Assembly (NCBI RefSeq): GCF_963678635.1
Contig: NC_087063.1
Coordinates: forward strand, 3,262,580-3,322,579
Source of the DNA: Symsagittifera roscoffensis
Taxonomy: Eukaryota > Xenacoelomorpha > Acoela > Convolutidae
Length of the DNA stretch: 60,000 nt
Direction: 5' to 3'
Positions 10,215-19,997 of the stretch are shown here, piece by piece (position 1 is the stretch's first letter; each line of letters starts with the position of its first letter). A model generated the notes under the pieces. That model ran no database searches. It saw only the letters and a list, made by a program, of their open reading frames with translations, and was not told where the DNA came from. Position numbers and translations under genes: made by a program.

Positions 10215-12827
10215 CGTGGGCTAAAAATTTTTTTATTTTGAGACTGAAAAGCGGTGGTATGGGGTTGTTCTATAATTTGTTCATATGTATTTTCATCTAG
10301 TGAATGAGGTGTCATTATATGTTGAATGGGACTTTGTGATATGGTTGGTCTAAAATTTGGATTATGTGTTATTGCTAAATTTCGAAAATTTCGTGGGACT
10401 AGGGATAATGGATGGTTATGAGGTATGGGTGGTAACTGTGGTGCTGTAGGCGTTATTTCTACATTGTTATGTTCTTCGTCATATGTGTTCTGTCTTGTTG
10501 CTATTTTTGTGTTGTATTCTTTTATTTGTGCGTCTAAAAGAATTTTGTTTATTGATGATGAAAAAATTCCAAAAAATCCTGCAAATAGTATGCGTGCTAC
10601 ACTTGCTTGTCTATTTACTTGTGTGTGTATAGCGCATGTTTTATAGATTCCTTTTAAAAGTGAAAAAAGAAATCCTATAAAGTTAAACATTGCGTATAAA
10701 ATAGTTAATTTTTCTAAGATGTAATAGGGCCATCCTAGAAAATCAAGAATTTCATTTTTGAGTGTAACAAAGCTAAAAATATTTATAGGTGAGATATCTT
10801 GTGGTCGGTATTTTTCACCGTTTAGATATATATAGTCTTTAATGTCTTTAAAATATCCGCTATAGTCTTGTGTATAAATATCTGCAAATCCTGCGGTTTC
10901 GGCAAGTTTGCGTAAGTTTTGGTCATTTGATTGTCTTTGTATAGTGTCCATTTGTGTTAATAATTCTTGGAATTGTTGTGTTCTAATGTGATGTTGGATA
11001 TCGGATTTTGGATATTCCAATTGATTGTAGGTCAATATTTGGGTTTCGAGCGATAGCTCTAATGCTTTCAGGTGAAAATTTTTGAGTGATTGCATTAATG
11101 TGGAATATGGGGTAAGAAGGTAATATTTATCTTCATCAGGGTTCAGTTGTACTACATTGTGGCTGTTTTCTGATCCACATGGGACTGCGGTATCCCAGAA
11201 ATAGGTTCGTCTTGAAAGTGTGTCAACGAAATGTACTTTATTCTTATAAAAGATAGGGATTCTTTTATAGCATCGTTTATCTTCAAAAACATATAGTGGT
11301 GATACTTTTTTGGTACAGGTATAAAACCATAAAATGTTTCCTTCATAGTCTAAAAAATTTGATCTATTTCCTGATAGTAAATATCCTGCGTAGGGTATTT
11401 TCAATACTGCTAGTGCAAGTGATTGTAGGATTTGTGTCCTTTCTAATTCGCATAGTTGGTGAAGTGTTTCTAATTCAGAGAGTGACATTTCTTGAAAAAT
11501 TCGGCTAATTGTGTAGTCTAATTTCATATCTAAGTGAAAATCATAGTGGATATTACCGAAATATGAACTATTCATTGGTGATAATTCTTGTAAACGTGTG
11601 CTTCTAGTGTCATGGGGCTTTAGATGTCCACCAGGTTGACCTTTACTTTTTTGAAAATTAACTGGTATATATGATGTTCCTTCGTTTATAGGATGACTTG
11701 TGGCGTATGGGTCGATTTTTACTTTTCCAGTGGTCATGTCGAATCCTTTTTCGTATTCAACTAATATTTCGGAGTTTTGTGTTTTGTGAAGTGGATTTCT
11801 GTATTTACATGCAAGTTCTGTTTCTTGATATATTTGAAAACGTGTCAATTTATTTTCTATATTGTGTATGTTTCTAAAATTAGAACTTTGTTTTCGTGAT
11901 GGATTTACTTGTTCATATGGAATTGATTGTATAAAATATTTTTCGTGAAATTTTATCTTACGAGCGTGTATTTTTGCTACTTGAAATGTTGTACATGTGT
12001 CTTCGGGGAACCAAACAATTGTTGCTTGTGTTCGTGTTGTAGGGTCACAATAGCCTTGATCGTTTTTACAAGGTAATCTAATTCCTTGATAGATCATTGT
12101 GTTGTCAGATAAATCGCGTGTGAGTTGTTTTTTTTTCGAGTTGTATTTTCCAATCGAAAAACATTATTTCTTGATATCCTTTATTTTTTGTGTCTGCTTT
12201 GCAGTTTGATGGGTTATTTATACCAATATGTGGTATCCAGTGTTTATCGTGTATGTCATAAGTTAATCTTCCGTGTGCGCCGTTGTATGGGTATTTTTCA
12301 TCTAATTTTATATGACCTTGATATCTTTCAAGTTCTGCTTGATGTACAGAATCTGAAAAAACTTGGAAATATACTAACTTTCTATCTGCGTTTTTATTTC
12401 TTGTGATATTTAGTCGGAGTAACTCGTTTTTAAAATCTTCGGGATTGAGATGTAAAAGTCGTTCGATATTACTCTGGTAGAATGATTCGTGGTCAAGTCG
12501 GTTTTTATTTCCATTTGAGACTTGTGAACAATGTACTTTCTTTTCAGAAAATGTTGCTGTGAATTTATATCCTATAACTGTTGTTGCTCGGGCTTTTGAA
12601 TAAAGTGTCGCTATTACATTTGTAGTTTCTACAGCTTGTGGTTCTGTTTCGCATTGTGATACTTGATTTATTGCATATTTGTGTAGTGTTTTTTGTTCAT
12701 TTTCTTCACAATCGTAATGTGTTACTAATAAATCTTGGGGTCCTGTGCGGGGGGAAGGGTTTATGTTCTGATTGGAGATTACTAGAAAAAAGAGTTGGAG
12801 AAAAATCAATATTTTTAGAATATACAT
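10211..12827 (-). CDS. env: E1 envelope-like glycoprotein, frame broken at an A9 run
   Basis: The ORF starts with a signal peptide (residues 1 to about 19, hydrophobic after MYILK). A cysteine-bearing ectodomain follows, with a YDC motif near the start of the mature protein. The frame ends TGA at 12105. A second frame continues from just before 12097 to 10211. A nine-A sense run near 12126-12134 lies exactly between them, so a one-base indel there separates two parts of one protein of about 870 residues. Hydrophobic segments near codons 460-530 of the second frame (around YYILEKLTILYAMF and ARILFAGFFGIF) look like fusion or transmembrane regions, followed by a long tail. The cysteine pattern and TATIVW-type region resemble class III fusion proteins of the chuvirus type, but this is recognition by eye. 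The position after integrase fits env. Confidence 0.7.
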
Positions 12828-13990
12828 GTGTATGATAGTCCTGAGTATGGGTTATAAAATGTGATGTAACCAATTGTCTTTTTGGTATATCTGTCGTATT
12901 TGTATATTACTTCAGTTGTTATATATGGTGGTGGTAGTGATTGAGCTGTTATATTTGGTGGGTTTAATGGGTAGGGATGTTGAGTAATGTTGTTTAATTT
13001 AACCGTGATTTCAAATTTTAATTGTAGACTATTTTGTTGGAGTATTTGGATGTTATGATCACGAATGTCTTCGTGGATGTCTTGTCTATATTGTAGTCTA
13101 TTGAGTGCCCAGTTGTGGAGTCGGTTACTTTCTGGGTGTTGTCCAAATAATGGTGGAGGTGCTGTGAATGTATTCCAGTCTAGTCTTAAAGGAATATTTG
13201 TTGATGATTGTTCTCGATATCTAGCGTCGAGGTTATTTGGGAAATTTAAGTTAAAAGGCGTTGGTGAAATCTGGCTTATTGATGGTGTTGATGGTAGTGA
13301 TAATGTTTCTGGTAGTGATGAGGATGTTGTTGTATCCGTAGAAATATCTATTGGATCATTGATTAAATTTGGTTCACCTTGTGTGAATGAATGTGTTGAC
13401 CAATATGGTAGTCGTGATGTTTGGTTTGTGGGGTTAAAGGGATTTTCACGTATTTGTTCAGATGTTGGTGTTGAACCTAAGTAATCTGAGGGTAAGCTTG
13501 AGGTGCTACGTTGTGAAAGAAGCGTAGGGGTTTCTGGTAATATACCAATGGGGTTTTCTGGAGTACTTTGTGATGGGGATTGAGGTATATCAAAATGAAC
13601 TCGGGGAGTTTGAAAATTTCTGTTTCGTCGAGGATGTATAATTTGTCTATTTATTTCGACTGTATTTTGGTTTTGACTAAGATTTTGTATTCTACTTAAT
13701 TCTTGTGGTAGTGTTGGGTATAAGTTATATGTTGGTTCACTTAGAGGTGCTTGTCGTTGAACTGGTTCTAGTGGTTCAGATAAGCGAGCGTGTCGTTCTT
13801 CAAAGGTATATGGGTTATCTTGAAAGGAAATTCGTGTAGATGTTTGGGGGTTTTGGGTAGTTGAAGGTGGTGTTGGGTTATCTTGGGATGATGTCGGTGA
13901 AGACTGACTGTGTGATTGTTGGTTAGCAATTTTTGATGGTTTTTTATTTATTCTTTTAGTGAAAAAATTTATGTTTATTATAGTATTCTT
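12815..13990 (-). CDS. E1 ORF L, 391-codon frame with no ATG, starting at a splice acceptor
   Basis: From 13990 the minus strand is open without a stop to TAA at 12815-12817, exactly 392 codons including the stop. Reading it through, I find no in-frame ATG, GTG, TTG or CTG. The codon just upstream is TAG, and that TAG is the end of a good acceptor (TTCTTTTTCTAG), so the open frame begins precisely at a predicted exon boundary. The N-terminal two thirds are rich in S, T, P, Q and N (disordered). The last 150 codons look ordered, with many W, Y, R and L residues, and end TCIF. It overlaps the env ATG by 13 bases. A start must come from an upstream exon, from frameshifting, or from a non-AUG codon. 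No family is recognised. Confidence 0.7.
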   Translation of the reverse strand, partial: KNTIININFFTKRINKKPSKIANQQSHSQSSPTSSQDNPTPPSTTQNPQTSTRISFQDNPYTFEERHARLSEPLEPVQRQAPLSEPTYNLYPTLPQELSRIQNLSQNQNTVEINRQIIHPRRNRNFQTPRVHFDIPQSPSQSTPENPIGILPETPTLLSQRSTSSLPSDYLGSTPTSEQIRENPFNPTNQTSRLPYWSTHSFTQGEPNLINDPIDISTDTTTSSSLPETLSLPSTPSISQISPTPFNLNFPNNLDARYREQSSTNIPLRLDWNTFTAPPPLFGQHPESNRLHNWALNRLQYRQDIHEDIRDHNIQILQQNSLQLKFEITVKLNNITQHPYPLNPPNITAQSLPPPYITTEVIYKYDRYTKKTIGYITFYNPYSGLSYTCIF

Positions 13991-14141
13991 CTAGAAAAAG
14001 AATTAGGAGGATTGTTGCTAGGGCAAATGTGATGATTGCTTTCTTTATACTTTTGCATATTGTCAAGATGAGGGATGATAGAAATGTTATAAAAATTACA
14101 AATAGTAAAAAAAATATCTGTTCTACTAAAAATGGTTCGTA
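13956..14141 (-). CDS. E1 small two-pass membrane frame (61 codons, no ATG)
   Basis: The open frame has two hydrophobic stretches (around FFLLFVIFITFL and ITFALATILLILFL) separated by a lysine-bearing loop, and ends YYNKHKFFH. It overlaps the start of ORF L by 35 bases. It has no ATG and is preceded by an in-frame TGA. The same frame continues upstream through a TAA into the 46-aa ORF at 14232-14372. The region may be one decayed membrane protein or several small ones. Confidence 0.35.
   Translation of the reverse strand, partial: YEPFLVEQIFFLLFVIFITFLSSLILTICKSIKKAIITFALATILLILFLEEYYNKHKFFH
13991..14005 (-). promoter_or_regulatory. predicted splice acceptor for the env/ORF L message
   Basis: The sense sequence CCTAATTCTTTTTCTAG ends at 13991. 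It is a pyrimidine tract followed by AG, placed where a retroviral env acceptor should be (downstream of pol, upstream of env). The open frame of ORF L starts at the next base. Confidence 0.5.
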
Positions 14142-14231
14142 TCATTTAGATAAGTTTTGTGAATCGTACCTGTGGATATACTCAATAGCTTTTGAAAGTT
14201 GGAGGTATAGTTCAAATATGGAATAGAAAAT

Positions 14232-14372
14232 TTAAAAAATATTGCAAAAAATGATTAAGATTATTACAAAAGATTCAAAGGTATCAAAAAGAAATATGAT
14301 TAAAAGTTTAAATATCGTTAAAAAATTTATGAGAATGTTAAGAATTATGTTGACTGGTCGAGAGAAGAGCAT
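14232..14372 (-). CDS. E1 small hydrophobic ORF (46 aa)
   Basis: This ATG-initiated 46-residue frame is mostly I, L, F, N and V and resembles one or two transmembrane helices. It lies in the pol-env spacer. Downstream in the same frame, separated by TAA and then TGA, is the two-pass membrane frame. A/T-rich sequence often encodes hydrophobic peptides by chance, so support is weak. Confidence 0.3.
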   Translation of the reverse strand: MLFSRPVNIILNILINFLTIFKLLIIFLFDTFESFVIILIIFCNIF

Positions 14373-14966
14373 TTAAGAAATGGCTTCTCGATCAAATTTT
14401 TTTTGTTGTTTGAGGCAATTTTCAAGTGTGGTCGAATTATTTAATGGTTTTTTGACAAGTGGGTTGAGTTTTGTGAAAAATTGTTGGGGGCAAATTTTAT
14501 GGTGATCGGGAGGTCTTCTTTTTCTTTATTTTTATTTGTCAAATGATCTGGGGTATTTTTGAGATTTTTATACTTTAGGCTAATTAAAATGCTCGTTCTT
14601 TTACTTTAGGCTAATTTAACATATTTGTTTTTGGGGGTATTTGAGGTCTGAGTTGGGGAAATATTGTTGATCTTTGGGTTATTAGATAAGGGAGGGTTAT
14701 GATATTATGGTGATATTTATTTTAGTTGTCAAGTTGGATTGGTTTGCTTATTTTTGACCTGGACGTCGCAAAGTTATAGTTATAGATATGCCTGTTGTTT
14801 AATATCGTTCGTCTAGTTGATTTGTGCTAGAGTTAGAGAAGGTGACGGATTGGATGAATCCTATTGGCTAATTATGAACTAGAGTCGCTGCGTGTTTGTC
14901 AGCATGTTATTTTGAAAAATGAAAGTTCAAAATATTTCAGAGGTGCAAAGATTATGAAATATAAAA
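14373..14966 (-). other. E1 pol-env spacer
   Basis: This is about 600 bases without a good ORF. A 17-base word, TTAATTAGCCTAAAGTA on the sense strand, occurs twice in near-identical form (about 14575 and 14610). Each copy contains a possible weak donor (AAAGTA). Confidence 0.5.
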
Positions 14967-17900
14967 TTAAAGCTGTTTTTGAAATTCGACTTTCTTTAAT
15001 ATTTTAGATTGTGGGATGAATGTTTTATAGTTATTACGTGGTTGATTTCTAAGTCGTGATGACTCTCTATGTTCTGATTTGTCGATTTGTTCTTGGGGTA
15101 TTATTTTTTCTGTCATTTTTCTATTTTTTCTTTCTTTTTGAGGTATATTTTGATCTAGCTTTTTTGTATTGTTTTTCGTTTTAGTTGATTTTTTATTTTG
15201 GTTTTCGAGGTGAATGTCATGTTGTTCCTTTGTTTTATTTTCCGTATGTGGGTTATTTTGAATAACGTTTAAACCTGTGAAAGAATATATTTCAGTTAGT
15301 TCGCGTAGTGCGTATTCTTTTGGGTAAAAAGGTAATAGGTTGTTTCGATGTTGAACAATTTCTTTTTGGTCTGAGTCGGTTATTTTATATGCGACATCAG
15401 TGGGTTTGGCAATTATTTGGTATGGTCCTTTACGAAGGGGTTGTAATTTTTTAGAAATTCCTTTTTGAGTGTTAAAATTGAGTATTAAAACAAATGTTCC
15501 AATTTTTAAATCGGAGGCTGGTGTAAAGCGTGAATTTATTTGTTCATTAATGTTTTGCCTTTGTAACAACTTTTTTGTTACTTTTTGGTAAATTTCATTG
15601 TGTTTTTTATCTCTGTTTAAAATCCATTTGGTGTGTGTACCGGAGGCTAATTTAAGAATTTGTGGGTGATGAAAATGATCTTCATCGTGTGTGTGTAAAG
15701 GTACGTTATAACAAATTGAGTCTTTATTCGGTTGACAATGACTTTGTGCATTTTGATGAGAGTTTGCTGTAAACATAATTGGTTTGCGTGGCTTTTGATT
15801 AAAAACCATTTCATATGGTGACATTCCTAGAGTTGTCGTGATTTGTGAATTATATGCTAAGGGAAATAGTTTTACATCTGCTGACCATTCGGTGTAGCTT
15901 GTATCATTTCCATTGATGATACATCTAAGATATTCTTGTAGTGAACGGTTCATACCTTCGACTAAGCCGTTTATCCAAGGTGCGTGAGATGTACGTGGTT
16001 TGTGTTTGATGTTATATAAATGACATAGTGTGATGATTTCATTATTAATGAATTCCGTACCGTTGTCTGTAACTAAAATTTCTGGTAGTCCGAATTTGGC
16101 TATCCAGTGTTCATAAAGTGTTGTGTAAGCGTAATAAGCGTTACAATGTGGTACTGGGTTAAGTGCTACATAATGTGTAAATGCGTCAACAATTACCATA
16201 ATGTAGGAGTTTCTTTCGGATGATGGTGAAATTGGTCCTTTTGTATCAAATGAAATACGGTGGTTAAAGTACAAACTTTGTCCTTTAAAATCTTGTTTTT
16301 GTGCTAATTGTTTTTGATTTGGATAAGGTTTATTTAGCTGACATACTATACAATCATTGCATAGTACTTTTATCCAGATTGGTGCATTTGGAAAATAAAA
16401 GTTTTGTATGAAATTTGAATATGTTTTCTCTGATCCAGAGTGTCCTTTAATGTTTTGTGTATGTGAAATATTAAAAGCTATGAGAATCATACTTAAAGGG
16501 AGACAGGGAACTGTAGATTCATTTAATTGGTATTCTAGAAGGTCTGTGTTTTCATTAATTGTTGTATTATTAAATTTTCGAAAATATCGGAGGAGTGTTT
16601 TATTTCCTAAAATAGTTGTATCTGCCTTTACGGGTTTAGTTTTATATTTGTGCCATGATTTTAGTTGTCTAATTATTGGGTCAAGATTTTGATATTGTTT
16701 CAAAGTATTAATTGTAATTTCATCTGTTGGGGGGAGAAAAATGTTTTCAATTTCTAATTTAGATAAAGAAATTGTATCAAGTGGGTCATGGAGGTCAAAA
16801 ACTTGATTTATTGTGTATTTTGAATCGTTTGTTTGTGGTCCTGATAAATTTATTTTATCAGTTAGATTTTCTTTTTTAATTAACGGAAAAAGGTCTTTTT
16901 TATGCGGGTGTTGTTTTACTCTTTTTTGTTGGGTGTTATTTTTTATCCATTGTGAATATGGAATTGGTTTAAAAGTTGATGTTCCAAGTAGATCAACTTC
17001 GTAGTGGTTATTTTGGCAATCTAAATAAAGTGGGAAGTGTTGTAGATTATTTATCTGTGATTGTTCAACGTCAGTTTTTACTGCATATTTGCATTCTAGT
17101 CGGGGTGATGTTTCGTTTTCTGCAAGGTAAAATTTTATATTTTTGGGTATTTCAACTGTAGTTTTACGTGTAAGTAATTCAGGTGGTGTATTTCGACTTA
17201 AAGTGTCTGGTAATGCAAGATTCTTTCCTGCTGTCCAAACTATATGTAAGTTTGGGAATTTCATTAGAATTAATTGAAATCTATAAACTCGGTGATTTGG
17301 ATTAGATTTTTGTGTAAAGAGAAAAATGATTGGATTGTGATCTGTGAATAGAACTGTTGGATGTTTTGATCCAAGTATCAGAAATTCATATTCTGTTAGT
17401 GTATATATTATGGCTGTACATTCTCTCATTAGAGTTGAGAGTCGTAGCTCTGCTTGAGTGAATAATCGAGAATTTGCTGATATAAGATTCATTTTGTTTG
17501 TACCATTGTGTGATTGTAATAATGCTGCGCCGATGCCAAAATTCGATGCATCGCACATTGCATAGAATGGTTGATTTGGATCTGGAATTGTATTCGAAAT
17601 TTGTTCAGTTAAGAGTTTTTAATTTCTTCAAATCTTGCTTGATGTTCTGTGTTCCATTCAAAATTATTTTGTTGTCTAAGTATTTTATAGAATGGTCTTA
17701 GGTATAATTGCATTTTATAGACGTATTTGCTTAAAAAATTTAACATTCCAAGGAATTCTTGGATTTTCTTTTTGTTTGTTGGTGGTTTGAGCTTCTGAAT
17801 AGCATCAATGCGTGATTTTAATGGAGTGATTGTTTTTCTTTCTATATTGTGTCCTAAGAATTTAACTCGTGTTAAAAAGAAGTGTGATTTATCGGGGGCG

Positions 17901-19997
17901 GCCTTCAGATTTTCATTCTGAAGTATTTTGTGATAGTGTTCTAAAACATTGAACATTTCTTCTTTTGTCTGTGATTGCATAAAAACATCGTCTAAATAGG
18001 TGATTGCGTTTTTCTTGAGTATTAGTGGTCTAAAAATTTTGCTCATAAAAGCTGAAAATGCTGCTGGTCCTATGGATATTCCATAGAATAGGCGGTTGAA
18101 TTCATATTGCTGATTTCCAATAACAAATTGTGTTAAGCGTCGCGATTGTTCATCTAGTGGCATTTGATTATATGCACTATTCATATCTGCGGTTGTAAAG
18201 TATTTTCCGTTTATTTTTGTTAAAATAACTTGTATTGGTTCAATAGGCCAATTGCATTTTGATTCGTCTATTAGTGAATTAAGATATCTAGCGTCTAGAA
18301 CTATTTTTAATGATTCTCCTTTTGCTAGGATGATAACAGGGTTGATAAATGTGTTACCTTTTAGTTGTTCTTCTTTGTTTACCGGTGAGATAATTTTGTA
18401 TTGTTCTAAGATATCGAGTAATCTGTTCACTTTATCGTGTAAATGAATTGGTACTTTACTTGCTCTTTGTTTTTGAAAACTGCGTCAGGTTTTAATGGGA
18501 GATGTAGTGATGAACTGATTTTGCCAACATCAAATTTGGATGTTGCATAGACTGATGAATATTTTATTAGCTGTTTGGCTAACTTATCAAATTCGTCTTG
18601 TGTTGTGAATGTTGGAAGTTAAACATTGTTAAAAATTTCTGTTCATTCTCTGTATAGTTATTTATGTTGAATGTAGGTTTGAAATATGGGGTTTTTGTGA
18701 AATAATCTGTGTTTCTTTTTTCAATACTTATTATATTATTTATGGATAATTCTTCATTAAGAATTGTGGATTGACAAATATCTAATAATTGGAGTATATT
18801 ATTTACGCGGTATGCTTTTTCGTGTATTGGTGATATCGTAGCGTTGGTTTTGCAATATCCTAAAAGTCCTAAAGGTAATGTTACTTGATAGGGTGTATTG
18901 TTGTATACATGTAACGAAATAATATCTGAATTCGAGTTTTTCAAATATTTTATGGATGAAATTGTGATTTTGAAAAACTTATGGATAGGTTTGAATTCAA
19001 AGTCTGACATATAGAGTTGTTGTTTATTTTGTTTTTTATCATATTGGTGAACTTGTTTTATTGAAAAATTATATATGTTTCCTGATAGTGGTTTCATGTG
19101 TTTTCTTTGTTGGTTATATATTGGATAAAATTTTGAAAAGAATGGTGGTTGTTTATTTAATCTTTGAAAAAATGTTAGGGATGTGTCTTTTGTTTTTGTG
19201 TATTTATCTTTGATTAGTATTTTACTATTCAAGATGTTGATTGTTGGTATATATTTAGAGATAAATGGTATTCCAATGATATTGTGTTTAATATCAGTGA
19301 TATGAAATATTTGTTTAAATGGTTTATTTAAAATTTTATTTTGCTCTATTGTTCTTGTGGGGAGAAGAAATAATTGAATTTTTCCATAGTTTACCAATGT
19401 TGTTCCTTGTGCTGTTGCTAGTTTACTGGAGGTTTCAAGAGGTGTTAGTTTTGGGTGTAATGTTTTTATCTCATTCCATGTGGGAATGTTTATTATGTTT
19501 GATTCTGCTCCTGAATCAATTAAAAAATCAATTTCAAGATCTGGTGGTTGAAATTCTTTGTTTCTTGGACTTCCTAAAAGAAATGGTATTGTCCAAATTT
19601 TTTCTTTGGGTTGTTCTTTTCGTATATTTTGATAGATGTGATTTGTATTCAAGCATTTTGTTTTGTCATTTTCATTGGATTGATTTGTAGTGTTGATTTC
19701 GTTAGTTTCTTGTGCCGTTTGTGTGGAATGGATGGGTTCAATATAATAATTGTGAAGGAGTTCTAATTGATTTTCATATATATGTGATGAAAAAGGTTGT
19801 TCATATATAATAGGTTCGTAGTAATTTTCGACTGCTATCCTATTGATGGAGATAGTGTTTTCTGTATCACTTTCTGAATCTGATGATCCACAGTTTATTT
19901 GATTTAGTTGTAGTTTGTCATTTACTGTGTCATCAATACCTGGGGGGTCTGATGTTGTTTCTGGATTTGATTGTATGTGATTAATATGTCTTTGATG
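14967..19997 (-). CDS. pol: E1 Pol: protease, reverse transcriptase, RNase H, integrase (frame broken)
   Basis: Pol follows Gag in the same frame after one TAA (19998-20000). The domains are in Ty3/gypsy order. The aspartic protease motif DSGA is at about 19517. RT carries YLDD at 17987-17998, with an upstream FTTADMNSAYNQ-type motif. RNase H shows CDAS and FTDH. Integrase has an HHCC-type finger (H366, H373, C403, C406 of the last frame) and the DD35E triad D438, D498, E534, then a C-terminal GPY-type region. The last frame (17558-14967) is intact for 863 codons. Earlier parts are split by one-base shifts near 18600 (after protease), near 18470 (start of RT, AAAAA run) and near 17615 (RT to RNase H, AAAAA run). 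Active-site residues are preserved. Confidence 0.92.

Noticed and set aside
13065-13484. 139-codon plus-strand ORF
   Set aside because: It lies opposite ORF L. The T/G-rich antisense strand has few stops, which explains it.
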